From NCBI GenBank assembly GCA_003987775.1, contig RXJD01000007.1:62001-126000 (forward strand): a DNA stretch of 64,000 nt, given 5' to 3'. This document shows positions 9,633 to 20,000 of the stretch, piece after piece. The DNA comes from Mycobacterium sp. (GTDB lineage Bacteria; Actinomycetota; Actinomycetes; Mycobacteriales; Mycobacteriaceae). The position numbers were made by a program, and so were the translations under genes. The notes beneath the pieces were generated by a model. The model made no database searches. It was not told the DNA's origin and saw nothing but the letters and a program-made list of their open reading frames with translations. Position 1 is the first letter of the stretch, and each line of letters starts with the position of its first letter.

Positions 9633-12532
9633 CCAGCGGCCCCGCGCCCGACGGCCTGCACCGAGGCATGTTCATGCAGCGCCATTTCGGTCTCCGGCGC
9701 GACCGGCATCAGGTCGAAGACGACCTCCTTGACGGTGCCGGTGAACGCGTACGGCGCCTTGTCTTCGTACTCACGGTCGACGACGAGCCCGTTGTCACGC
9801 CCGACGTCGAGCCCGGCATACGAGGTGAACGACAGGCTGACCGTCTGGGGCAGCTCGCCCTCACCGATCTGGCGGTCGCCGGCCCACAGCGTCACCCGCC
9901 CTCCGGAGCCGACGACGGGCTGAGCCGAGTCGAACAGCATGCGGACGGTGACCTCCCCGGTGGGGATCGGTTCGGTGGACACCTGCCGGTAGGTCTCGAC
10001 GCCCAGGAAGGAGTAGGTGTGATGCAGCCGGCGCTGTTCGTCGACCCAGAGCGCGAAGCCGCCCATGAAGTCGGCGTTGGCGACGATCACGCCCTGGGCG
10101 TCCTCGGGCACCGTCAGGCGCGCCTCGATCGCGTAGGAGCGGCCGTAGATGCGGGGCACCATGCCGCGCTGGATGTTCTGGACATCGCCCTTGAAAGCGA
10201 ACCGCGTGGTGGTCGGGAGCGGCGGCAGATCGCCGAACATCACCGCGAGGCCGCCCAGTAGCGGCAGCACCCGGTTGCGCTCGGCTTCCTGCCACCACAG
10301 CTCCTGCAGCTCGGCGAGCTTATCCGGGTGGTCGGCGACGATGTTGTTGGCCTGGGAGAAATCGTCGGGCAGGTAGTAGAGCTCCCAGACGTCTTTGTCG
10401 GGGTCGTAGACGCCGGGCGCGAAGCGCTGCATGGTTTCCGGCGACAGATCCCACGGCGCCCGATCCAGCCGGGTCGATGCCCACCATCCGTCTTTGTAAA
10501 TGGCGCGGCTGCCGAACATCTCGAAATATTGCACGGTGCGGTGCTCGCCGGCCGCCGCGTCATGCAGGCTCTCCAGGAAGCTGGTGCCGTCCATCGGCTC
10601 CTGCTCGATGCCGTCGACGCTGGTCGGCACCGGTAAACCGATCGCCTCCAACACCGTTGGGGCGATGTCGATGCAGTGGGTGAACTGGCTGCGCAGCTTG
10701 CCGTCGGGCCGGATGCGGCTCGGCCAGGAGATGACCATGGGGTCGCGGGTGCCACCGAGGTGACTGGCCATCTGCTTGCCCCACTGGAACGGCGTGTTGT
10801 TGGCGTGCGCCCAGCCCGAGGCGAAATGCGGCGCGGTGAACTCGTCACCCAGCGCCTCGATGCCCCCGTACTGCTCGATCAGCGCCAACTGTTGGTCGGC
10901 GTCGAGATCCAGGCCGTTGAGGAAGGTCATCTCGTTGAAGGATCCGGTGTTGGTGCCTTCCATGCTGGCGCCGTTGTCGCCCCAGATGTAGATCACCATC
11001 GTGTTGTCGGACTCGCCGAGTTCGTCGATGGCGTCGAGCAGCCGGCCGACGTTGTAGTCCGCGTTCTCGGAGAACCCGGCGAACACCTCCATCTGGCGGG
11101 CGTACAGCTTGCGCTGGCTGTCGGTGAGGCTGTCCCAGGCCGGGAAAAGGTCCGGCCGCTCGGTCAGCTCGGCATCGGGCGGAATGATGCCCAGCTGCTT
11201 CTGACGCTCGAATGTCTTCTGCCGGTAGACATCCCAGCCCTCGTCGAACTGTCCTTGGTATTTGTCCGCCCACTCCTTGAACACGTGGTGCGGTGCGTGG
11301 GTGGCGCCGGTCGCGTAGTACATCATCCAGGGCTTGGTGGCGTTCTGGGCGCGCACGGTATGCAGCCACTCGACGGCCTTGTCGGTGAGGTCGTCGGGGA
11401 AGAAGTACGGCCGGTCAGCCGACGGCGCCTCCGGGATCCCGATGACCGTGTTGTCCTGCGTGATGATCGGGTCGTACTGGCCGGCGGCCCCGCTCGGGAA
11501 ACCCCAGAAATGGTCGAATCCCCAACCCAGCGGCCAGTTGTCGAACGGACCGGCGGCGCCCTGTACGTTGTCGGGAGTCAGGTGCCACTTGCCGAAAGCG
11601 GCTGTCACATAACCGTTGTCGCGCAGAATCCGGGGCAGCGCGGCGCAACTGCGCGGCTTGACGGTGGCGTAGCCGGGGTAGGGGCCGGGGAATTCGCAGA
11701 CCGATCCGAAGCCGACGCGGTGGTGGTTGCGCCCGGTCAACAGCGCCGCGCGGGTCGGTGAGCACACCGCCGTGACGTGAAAGCGGTTGTAGGCCAACCC
11801 GTTTTCGGCCACCCGGGACAGTGCCGGGGTGCTGATGCCGCCGCCGAACGTGTCCGGGCCGCCGAAACCGGCGTCGTCGATCAGCACGATCAGCACGTTC
11901 GGGGCGTCCTCCGGTGCTGCGGCACCGGGAACGATCGTCCAGTCACCGACCGACTCGGCAACGGTGCGGCCGATGGTGCCACCGAAATTGCGTTGCGGAA
12001 TCGGCAGTTTGGTGCGATCGGGGTTGAACTTGCCCATCGCCTCCTCCAAAGCCGAGCCCAGCGCGCGAAGGGTCGAACGGCTGAGCTCGGCAACCGATTT
12101 CATCGGAGAGCCGGCCATCGTCTGTTCCACCGCGAGCCGGCCCTGCGCCGGCGTCACGGCGATGATCAGGGCGCTGCCCGCCGACAGGGCCTCCCCGATC
12201 TTGTCGCCCAGCCCACTGGTGATGCGGTGATGGGCGAAGGTGCCCGCCAGGGCGCCGGCCGCGGCGCCGAACGCGGCGGTGGCCAGCAGAGCCGGCGAGA
12301 ACAGGCCGACGGCCAGGCCCGCGCCGGCACCCCACGCGGCGCCGCGGCGGCCGAGTTTGTTGCCGGTGTCCAGCAGCACTCCGTTGCCGTCGGCGTCCTT
12401 GCCGACCAGCACCGCACCCTGCAACGGCAAGGTCTTGGCGTTGGCCCGCCCGGTCAGGTTCTCGAAGTCACTGCGTGCAGTGTCGATGTCCTGATACCCG
12501 GCGACGATGACGAGCGCGTTGTCTTCACTCAT
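9629..12532 (-). CDS. atsB: AtsB: arylsulfatase with an N-terminal glycine-zipper (DUF1269-like) extension
   Basis: A 967-residue type I sulfatase that would hydrolyse aryl or other sulfate esters. The sulfatase domain starts near residue 210 with the metal-binding D219-D220. It contains the formylglycine motif C257-S-P-T-R261, whose cysteine must be oxidised by a formylglycine-generating enzyme. Residues 1-165 are a separate module with an Ala/Gly-rich, membrane-active-looking stretch (about 62-125) resembling DUF1269 proteins. ATG 12532 overlaps the stop of the RluA-like gene (12529-12531), which gives translational coupling; the longer reading upstream is out-of-frame shadow of that gene. 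It matches Rv3299c (about 970 residues). Confidence 0.92.
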   Translation of the reverse strand: MSEDNALVIVAGYQDIDTARSDFENLTGRANAKTLPLQGAVLVGKDADGNGVLLDTGNKLGRRGAAWGAGAGLAVGLFSPALLATAAFGAAAGALAGTFAHHRITSGLGDKIGEALSAGSALIIAVTPAQGRLAVEQTMAGSPMKSVAELSRSTLRALGSALEEAMGKFNPDRTKLPIPQRNFGGTIGRTVAESVGDWTIVPGAAAPEDAPNVLIVLIDDAGFGGPDTFGGGISTPALSRVAENGLAYNRFHVTAVCSPTRAALLTGRNHHRVGFGSVCEFPGPYPGYATVKPRSCAALPRILRDNGYVTAAFGKWHLTPDNVQGAAGPFDNWPLGWGFDHFWGFPSGAAGQYDPIITQDNTVIGIPEAPSADRPYFFPDDLTDKAVEWLHTVRAQNATKPWMMYYATGATHAPHHVFKEWADKYQGQFDEGWDVYRQKTFERQKQLGIIPPDAELTERPDLFPAWDSLTDSQRKLYARQMEVFAGFSENADYNVGRLLDAIDELGESDNTMVIYIWGDNGASMEGTNTGSFNEMTFLNGLDLDADQQLALIEQYGGIEALGDEFTAPHFASGWAHANNTPFQWGKQMASHLGGTRDPMVISWPSRIRPDGKLRSQFTHCIDIAPTVLEAIGLPVPTSVDGIEQEPMDGTSFLESLHDAAAGEHRTVQYFEMFGSRAIYKDGWWASTRLDRAPWDLSPETMQRFAPGVYDPDKDVWELYYLPDDFSQANNIVADHPDKLAELQELWWQEAERNRVLPLLGGLAVMFGDLPPLPTTTRFAFKGDVQNIQRGMVPRIYGRSYAIEARLTVPEDAQGVIVANADFMGGFALWVDEQRRLHHTYSFLGVETYRQVSTEPIPTGEVTVRMLFDSAQPVVGSGGRVTLWAGDRQIGEGELPQTVSLSFTSYAGLDVGRDNGLVVDREYEDKAPYAFTGTVKEVVFDLMPVAPETEMALHEHASVQAVGRGAAG

Positions 12533-13395
12533 GACCAGACTTCCTCTCGGCGGCTGACGAACTCGCGACGCGACCCGGTCACCGGGTCGTCGAACTCGAT
12601 GCGGTGGGCCAACAACTGCAGCGGCGTGCTGAAGTCGTGGTCTTCGGTATGAATCACTCTGGGGTACAACGGGTCTCCGTGAATCGGCACGCCCAGCTCG
12701 GCCATCTGCAACCGCAGTTGGTGGGTACGGCCGGTCCGCGGGGTCAGGCGGTAGAGACCGTCCGGCGACTGGAGCTCGACCAGGGTCTCGGCATTGGGCA
12801 CACCGGGCTCGGTCACCGCCTGCAGGTTGCCACGGCGCTTGACGATGCGACTGCGCACCACCCGCGGCAGCACCAGCCCAGGGTCGACGGCGGCCCGCGC
12901 CAGATAGGTCTTGCACACCAGCCCGCGGGCGAAAAGAGTCTGATACCTGCCTCGGAGCTCGCGCCGGGTGGTGAACAGCAGCACTCCCGCGGTCAGCCGG
13001 TCCAGCCGATGGGCCGGACTCAGCTCGGGAAGGCCCAGGCTGCAGCGCAACCGCACCAGCGCGGTCTGGGCGACGTGCCGGCCCCGCGGCATGGTCGACA
13101 GGAAGTGCGGTTTGTCGACCACGACGATGTCGTCGTCGCGATGCAGCACCGGGATGTCGAAGGGCACCGGCACTTCGTCGGGCAGATCCCGGTAGAGGTA
13201 CACGCTGGCCCCGGCGGGCAACACGGTCTCACTGCCGATCACCGTGCCGTCAGCGTCGACCACTTCACCGGCCAGCACTTTCGCACCTGCCTGAGCACCG
13301 AACCGGTCGGTCAGTTCGGACAGCACGTGTCCGCCGCGCAGGCGCACCCGCACCGGCCCCAGGGCGTCCCGAACGCCGATCAGTGCAGGCTCCAT
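12529..13395 (-). CDS. RluA-family RNA pseudouridine synthase
   Basis: A 288-residue protein that would convert uridine to pseudouridine in rRNA or tRNA. The catalytic aspartate is D132 in HRLDRLTAG, and the C-terminal RTGRTHQLR motif of RluA enzymes is present. ATG 13395 was chosen over GTG 13413: a TAGTCT -10 element (13408-13403) lies 7 nt upstream, suggesting a leaderless mRNA. The downstream atsB overlaps its stop. It corresponds by position to Rv3300c. Confidence 0.88.
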   Translation of the reverse strand: MEPALIGVRDALGPVRVRLRGGHVLSELTDRFGAQAGAKVLAGEVVDADGTVIGSETVLPAGASVYLYRDLPDEVPVPFDIPVLHRDDDIVVVDKPHFLSTMPRGRHVAQTALVRLRCSLGLPELSPAHRLDRLTAGVLLFTTRRELRGRYQTLFARGLVCKTYLARAAVDPGLVLPRVVRSRIVKRRGNLQAVTEPGVPNAETLVELQSPDGLYRLTPRTGRTHQLRLQMAELGVPIHGDPLYPRVIHTEDHDFSTPLQLLAHRIEFDDPVTGSRREFVSRREEVWS

Positions 13396-13440
13396 CGCGA
13401 GCAGACTATCCACCCGCGCGGGTGCGCGCGACGAAATCCG

Positions 13441-16056
13441 CTAGACACGGTGGTGGTGGAAGCGGGCGGCGCGCCGGCGGATCCGGTGGGCGCGTCCCCG
13501 CGTGCGCTGGGGCTGGCCGGCCAGGCGTATAGGTTCGGCGTAGAACATCGCCTTCGCCAGTTCCACCAGAACCAGGTAGACCACGACGAAGCCGCCGAGG
13601 GCGGCGAAGAACTGCCACGGCAGCGGGGTGAAGCCCAGGGTTGCGGCCAGCGGGGACACGGTGAGGGCGACGCCGATCGCGACCACCGTCAGGCTGGTGG
13701 CGGTCAGCAGTCCGCTGGGTCTGCTACGGAAGAACGGGACCTTGCGGGTTCGGATCGCGAAGATGATAAGAGTCTGTGTGGCAAGCGATTCCACGAACCA
13801 ACCGGTACGGAACTCGACGGCGCCGGCGTCGAGCACACCGAGCATCAACCCGAAGGTCATGAAGTCGAACAGCGAACTGATCGGGCCGAAGATCATCATG
13901 AACCGGCGGATGAATGCCACGTTCCAGTGCGACGGCGCGTGCAGTTGTTCCTCGTCGACGCGGTCGGTGGCGATCGGTAGTTGGGAGCTGTCGTAGAGCA
14001 GATTGTTCAGCAGGATCTGGCTGGGCAGCATCGGCAGGAACGGCAGCAGCGCCGACGCGGCGGCGGCACTGAACATGTTGCCGAAGTTGCTGGAGGTGCC
14101 CATCAGGACGTACTTGATGGTGTTGGCGAAGATGCGCCGCCCCTCGGCCACCCCGGTGGCCAGCACGCCCAGGTCCTTCTCCAGCAACAGAACGTCGGCA
14201 GCATCCTTGGCGACGTCGGTGGCGCTGTCCACGGAGATGCCGACGTCGGCGGCATGCAGTGCCAGGGCGTCGTTCACGCCGTCGCCGAGGAATCCCACCG
14301 AACGTCCGCTGCCCCGCAGGGTGGCGATCAGCCGCGCCTTCTGCTCGGGAGTGATGCGGGCGAAGATGGTGTGCGTGCGGGCCGCCTCGGCGAACTTGTC
14401 ATCGTTTTCCAGCGGCTCCAGCTCGGTGCCCGTGACCGTGCCTTTGGACACCAAACCCAGATCCCTGCAGACTTTTTCGGCGACCCTCGGGTTGTCGCCG
14501 GTGGCGATCTTCAGTTCGATGCCCAGACCGGCCAGGGCGGCCAGGGACCGGCGCGCGGCGGCCTTGGGCTCGTCGGCGAAGACCAGGAAGCCAGCCAGCG
14601 TCAGGGCGCACTCGTCCTCGGGACTGATCATGGCGAGGTCATCGGCGGGCCTGGTGGCGACCGCGACCACACGGCGTCCGGCGCCGAACAGACCGGCCAG
14701 GGTTGCAGCCGCAGCCTCCGGCGTTGTGCCGCAACGGGTCAGCACCTGTTCGGGTGCGCCCTTGACGATCAGCAGGCGGCCGCCGTCGTCGACTCCGTCG
14801 ACCAGTGCCGAGGTCGCCCTTCGCTGATGGTCGAAGGGCGACATCGCGATGCGACGCACTCCGGCGACCAGCCGCTGCGCCCGCGGCGCCCCCCACAGCG
14901 CGGCATCGAGCGCATTGGCGCTGGCGCCACCGGATTCCGGGTCGACGTCAGTGGCCAGCAACCCGAGCCGCAGCACCGATTCCGACGGTGCGCCGGTGGG
15001 GTCGATCGTGTCGACCAGCCGGATGCGCCCCTCGGTCAGGGTGCCGGTCTTGTCGGTGATCAGGATGTCGATGTCACCCAGGTCTTCGATGCAGACCAAC
15101 CGCTTGACCAGAACTTTCGCCTTGGCCAGCTGCCGCGATCCGGTTGCCAGGCTGGTGCTGACCACAGCGGGCAGCAGCTGGGGGGTGATGCCGACCGCGA
15201 TCGCCAGCGAAAAGAGCACCGAATCGATAACCGGCTTTTCCAGCAACAGATTGCTGGCCAGGATGACCACCATCAGCGCTATCGCGACCTGCAGCAGCAG
15301 ATACGAGAACCGGCGTAACCCGACCTGGAACTCCGTTTCCGGCTGGCGGGTATCCAAACCCGCTGCGATGCGGCCGAATTCAGCGTTGCGTCCAGTGGCG
15401 TACACCACCGCGGTGGCCTCGCCGGCGCTGACGATGGTGCCCATGAAGGCAAGGTCGGTCAGGTCGGCGAGCGCGGTGTCGGCCGGCACTGGTTGCGGCG
15501 CCTTCTCCTCGCCGGTCGATTCCCCGGTCAGGATGCTCTCGTCACATTCCAGGCCGCTGACGTCGATCAGCCGGACATCGGCCGGCACCGCCTCGCCGAG
15601 CGAGAGCCGGATCACGTCACCTTGAACAAGTTGAGTGACGTCGACGGTGACGAATTCACCGTCGCGGCGCACCACGGCGTTGTGGTGGACCCCGGCATGC
15701 AGCCGGGCCGCGGCATTCTCGGCACGGTACTCGTTGAAGAAACTGAGGCCGGTGCTGGCCAGCAGGATCACGCCGATGATCAGGGCCTGCATGCTGTCGC
15801 CGAGGAAGAACGACACGGTCGCGGTGACCGCCAACAGGATGAGCACCGCGTTGCGCAGTTGCCGAGCCAGGATCGCCAGGGCGTTGACCCGGTGTGTCCG
15901 CACCACGTTCGGGCCGTAGCGGGCCAGCCGGGAGGCCGCTTCCGCGCCGGACAATCCGGCGGGCGAAGAGTCCAGCAGGCGCAGGACTTCCTCAAGAGGA
16001 GCCGCGGCAACCTCGTTCGCGATCAATGTCGGCGGCACGGCAGGACTCTCGCGCAC
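13441..16056 (-). CDS. P-type ATPase, magnesium-transporting (MgtA-like, type IIIB)
   Basis: An approximately 871-residue cation pump. An N-terminal cation-ATPase domain is followed by the actuator motif TGES and the phosphorylation site D335-KTGT. The nucleotide-domain motif TGDN and the hinge GDGVND (about residue 590) are present, and paired helices follow at the C-terminus. The ISVDSATDVAKDAADV segment after the hinge is typical of MgtA/MgtB importers, which bring Mg2+ into the cytoplasm. The start is uncertain: GTG 16056 and GTG 16071 are both possible and neither has a clear ribosome-binding site. I recall no pump between Rv3300c and glpD2 in M. tuberculosis; phoY1 occupies that slot there. 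Confidence 0.88.
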   Translation of the reverse strand: MRESPAVPPTLIANEVAAAPLEEVLRLLDSSPAGLSGAEAASRLARYGPNVVRTHRVNALAILARQLRNAVLILLAVTATVSFFLGDSMQALIIGVILLASTGLSFFNEYRAENAAARLHAGVHHNAVVRRDGEFVTVDVTQLVQGDVIRLSLGEAVPADVRLIDVSGLECDESILTGESTGEEKAPQPVPADTALADLTDLAFMGTIVSAGEATAVVYATGRNAEFGRIAAGLDTRQPETEFQVGLRRFSYLLLQVAIALMVVILASNLLLEKPVIDSVLFSLAIAVGITPQLLPAVVSTSLATGSRQLAKAKVLVKRLVCIEDLGDIDILITDKTGTLTEGRIRLVDTIDPTGAPSESVLRLGLLATDVDPESGGASANALDAALWGAPRAQRLVAGVRRIAMSPFDHQRRATSALVDGVDDGGRLLIVKGAPEQVLTRCGTTPEAAAATLAGLFGAGRRVVAVATRPADDLAMISPEDECALTLAGFLVFADEPKAAARRSLAALAGLGIELKIATGDNPRVAEKVCRDLGLVSKGTVTGTELEPLENDDKFAEAARTHTIFARITPEQKARLIATLRGSGRSVGFLGDGVNDALALHAADVGISVDSATDVAKDAADVLLLEKDLGVLATGVAEGRRIFANTIKYVLMGTSSNFGNMFSAAAASALLPFLPMLPSQILLNNLLYDSSQLPIATDRVDEEQLHAPSHWNVAFIRRFMMIFGPISSLFDFMTFGLMLGVLDAGAVEFRTGWFVESLATQTLIIFAIRTRKVPFFRSRPSGLLTATSLTVVAIGVALTVSPLAATLGFTPLPWQFFAALGGFVVVYLVLVELAKAMFYAEPIRLAGQPQRTRGRAHRIRRRAARFHHHRV

Positions 16057-16434
16057 TTGACCAGATTGCACAAGTGACAAAGGGCACCGGAATGGCCACC
16101 CAATCACTCGTGGGTACCGCCCTGGATCGAAGTGCGCGGTCTGGGCGACGATCCGCGCGACCACGAGCGCGCGGGAGGCGCACCTGAACCACACGCGGAC
16201 CCGGTTGGTGGTCACGCCGGACGCCGAGGGGGCCGGACCGTCCACTTGTGCCGGATGGTCGCCGGGGCGCAACGCCGCCGCGGTCCAAGACTCCCCCGAC
16301 TGCCCGACCTGCTGGCGGCGCCGCGGGGTCATCAGCGCCGTAAACAATTTCGCCCCAAGCGCTTAACCGAAAATTCGCCCACAGTTGGGCCACTGCGCTC
16401 GCGAGCTACTCACGACGAACGTACCGTAAGTCTG
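16057..16434. other. Intergenic region between divergent P-type ATPase and DUF5994 genes
   Basis: About 380 nt without a convincing gene. Open frames here on both strands are basic, Arg/Pro-rich shadows without ribosome-binding sites. It must hold the two divergent promoters. I see no clear palindrome and no recognisable Mg2+-responsive leader on the ATPase side. Confidence 0.5.
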
Positions 16435-17049
16435 ATGACGCGGCGACCAACTCGGTTGGAAATAAAGCCCTTTCGGCCCATCTCTGAACACGTTGACGGG
16501 GCATGGTGGCCGCGGTCCACGCGGTTGGTCGACGAACTGCCCGGCCTGGTGACGTCATTGGCCGACGAGCTGGGCCCGATCGCCATGGTCGGCTACCACC
16601 GCAACAGCTGGGACAGCGCTCCCCCGGTCCTCGAAATCGGCGGTCGCACTATCGAACTGCTCGGCTTCAGCGGCGACGAGCCGGCCAGCATCATTCTGAT
16701 CGGCCAAGACGGGCATCACTTGAGCCTGCAGGTCATCCCGCCGGACACCGGCGAGCGCAGCGGTGAGCAGGCGCTGCAGGAAGCGCGCTCAGGCGCCGAC
16801 GACGAGGTCAACGCCGCGAGCCGTTCTCTGGTGGCGCGATCGGTGGCCGACGTAGCAGAAAAACTGGCCCAGCACGAAGGCCGCGGCGACCAGCAACGCA
16901 CGGCGGCGATGCGCCCGCAGATCAGGCAATGGTGCGAACAGGCCGCGCAACAGTTCATCGACGCGCCGGTGCAGACGTTCGTCCCGATCCTCGTCGAGCA
17001 CATCGTGCGCGGCCGGTTGATGGACGCGCGCGTACCTGCGCAGGGTTGA
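16435..17049 (+). CDS. DUF5994 family protein, unknown function
   Basis: A 204-residue soluble protein with the DUF5994 pattern. The N-terminal block ends DGAWWPRS, followed by LVDELPGL and MVGYHRNSWD, with a variable helical C-terminus. No catalytic residues are assigned in the family. It usually occurs in several copies in mycobacterial genomes. ATG 16435 is the first start giving the conserved N-terminus; the frame is open further upstream but shows no conserved sequence. It converges on the PE_PGRS gene with 26 nt between stops. Confidence 0.8.
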   Translation: MTRRPTRLEIKPFRPISEHVDGAWWPRSTRLVDELPGLVTSLADELGPIAMVGYHRNSWDSAPPVLEIGGRTIELLGFSGDEPASIILIGQDGHHLSLQVIPPDTGERSGEQALQEARSGADDEVNAASRSLVARSVADVAEKLAQHEGRGDQQRTAAMRPQIRQWCEQAAQQFIDAPVQTFVPILVEHIVRGRLMDARVPAQG

Positions 17050-17075
17050 CCCGCCGCCTATCGCGCAATCCCAGC

Positions 17076-20000
17076 TCACCCAGGATTACCGTCCGCGCCG
17101 CCGGACCCGCCGTTGTTTCCGGCGCCGCCCTTTCCGCCCGGGCCGCCGGCGCTGAGCTGACCAGCGCTGCCGACGCCGCCGGAACCACCGTTCCCGCCGG
17201 TGCCGCCGACGCTCGCGAGGGTGCTCGCGCCCGCCGCACCGCCGTTACCGCCACTGCCGCCTTTGCCACCGAGCGCTCCGGCACCACTTCCGCTCGTCGC
17301 GCCGGCATTACCGCCGACGCCGCCGACCCCGCCGGTGCCGCCGGTGCCGCCGGAACCGACGTTGCCGGTGTTGAGGCCGCTGCCGCCGATGCCTCCCTGG
17401 CCCCCGCTGCCCGCCGCACCGCCGGCGCCGGCACTCCCGCCCGCGACACCGGCCGCTCCTTGACCGCCGGCGCCACCGGCACCGCCTTGGCCGCCATTGC
17501 CACCGGCATTGGCTCCGGTAACGCCGGCAGTGCCGCCCTGGCCGCCCTGGCCGCCGACAGCCCCCTGACCGCCGGCACCCCCGGCGCCTGCGGCGCCCGC
17601 ACCGTTGCCCGCCTGCCCGCCGGCGCCGCCGGCGCCGCCGACGCCACCTTGGCCGCCGGAACCGCCGTTGCGGCCGCTGAAGCTCCCGGTCGGACCGGTG
17701 GCGCCGGTGCCACCGTTGCCCGCGGCGCCGCCGGCGCCGCCGGCTCCACCTGCGCCATTGGTGCTACCGATGCCGGCTGAGCCACCTGTCCCGCCGACCC
17801 CACCGGCACCCCCGTTGCCGCCGCCGCCGCCCTGGCGGCCTTGACCCGAAACGTTCGACGTCGAGTTCGCACCGGAGCCACCGGTGCCACCCTGCCCGCC
17901 TTGACCGCCGGCCCCACCGCTGGCGCCTTGCCCGATTGCGCCGGCTGCGCCGCCGTTGCCGCCAACGCCACCAGCACCGGCTTTGCCGCCGGCACCGCCC
18001 CCGCTGCCGACGTCGGCGGTTCCAGAAGCGCCGTTGCCACCTTGACCGCCCTGACCGCCGGCGCCGCCACTGCCATTGCTTCCGTTCACGCCACCGGCGT
18101 TGCCGCCGGCGCCGCCGGTGCCGCCACGGCCACCGTTGCCGGCGGCATCGCCAGTACCGTTCGTGCCGTTGCCGCCCGCACCGCCGGTTCCGCCGGTGCC
18201 ACCGGTGCCGCCGCTGCCGGCAGTTCCGCCGGTGCCCACGGCACCGACCGCGCCGCCGTCACCACCGCGTCCGCCGGTGCCGCCGGTGCCTCCGGTGCCG
18301 ACGTCGCCTAACACGCTGTTGAAGCCGTTGGCGGCAGCACCGCCGGCACCGCCCTTGCCACCGGCACCGCCGCTGCCCCTGGTACCCGTTGCGCCGCCGG
18401 CGCTTCCGCCCTGGCCGCCGGCTCCGGCATTGCCGCCGGCGCCGCCGTCGTGTCCGGAACTGCTGATGCCGGCGGCTCCGGCACCGCCGTTGCCGCCGGT
18501 GCCGCCCTGACCACCGCCACCCATCGCACCCGCGGCGCCGGGACCGCTGCCGGCCGCGCCGCCGGTACCGCCGGTGCCGCCGGCACCGGCGTCGCCGCCC
18601 TTACCTGCTCCCAGGCCGAGGTCGGGACCACCCTTGCCACCGTCTCCGCCGATTCCGCCCTTGCCACCGGTCCCGCCGGCACCGTTGGTGCCGGTGGCAC
18701 CGCCGGCGGCGCCGCCTTCGCCGCCCGTGCCGCCGGTGCCGCCGGTACCGCCGACGCCGCCGGTCGCACCGGCCTCGGTGGCCGCGTTGCCGGCGTTAGC
18801 GGCACCACCGGTGCCACCGGTGCCGCCTTGGCCACCGTTGCCCGCCTTGCCCGCTATCCCCGAACCGGTCCCAGCCGCACCGCCCGCACCACCCTGGCCG
18901 CCGCCGCCCCCGAGTCCGCCCGTGACGCCGCTGCCGCCGGTCCCGCCGGTCCCGCCTTGGCCGCCGGTGCCGCCATCGCCGTTGGTGCCGCCCGCGCCAC
19001 CGGAGTTGCCGCCGGCACCGCCAACACCGCCTCGTCCGCCTTGAGCACCCGTCTGGGCGATCCCGTTGGTGCCGTCGGCACCCTGACCACCGATACCGCC
19101 GGTGCCACCGGTGCCGCCGCTGCCGGCAGTTCCACCGGTGCCCACCGTGCCTGCCGCGCCGCCGTCACCACCTGCGCCACCCGCTCCGCCGGTGCCTCCG
19201 GGGCCGAGTCCAGCCACTCCTAAGCTCCAACCGCTGCCGCCGGCGCCGCCGGCACCACCGTTGCCACCGAGCCCGCCCGTGCCGGTGATGCCGCCGGCAC
19301 CGCCGGCATCGCCACCCTGACCACCGGCACCACCGCGGCCGCCGGCGCCGCCGTCATTTGCGGAGCTGCCGATACCGGCAGACCCTGCACCGCCGTGACC
19401 GCCGATACCACCCTGTCCGCCATTGCCGACGCTGCCCGCCGCGCCCGGGCCGGTTCCGGCTGCGCCGCCGGTGCCACCCTTGCCACCGGCTCCACCGTCG
19501 CCGCCGTTCCCGGCTCCCAGGCCCAGGTCAGGGCCCGCTTTCCCGCCGTCCCCACCGATGCCTCCCCGGCCGCCCGTTCCGCCGGCGCCGTTGACGCCGC
19601 TGGCGTCGGCGGCGCTGCCGCCGACACCCCCTCGTCCACCGGCGCCGCCGCTCAATCCGGCCCCACCGGTCGCGCCGCCCTTGCTGCCGGCGACACCGGA
19701 GTCGCCTGCCCCACCCGTCCCGCCGGTTCCGCCCTGGCCGCCGACTCCCGCGTGGCCTGCCAGACCGGTGGTTCCCAGGAACCCGCCAGCGCCGCCGGCT
19801 CCGCCGGCACCCGAGTTACCGCCGACGCCGCCGTCGCCGCCGGTGCCGCCAATTACCCCGTGGCCCACACCGGTCCCGCCGGTTCCGCCGGTTCCGCCAC
19901 TGCCGCCGGCCCCGCCGACTCCACCGGTGCCGCCGGAACCCAGCAGCCCGCCCGCGCCGAACAGTCCGGTGTTGGAGCCGCCGGCTCCGCCGACGCCACC

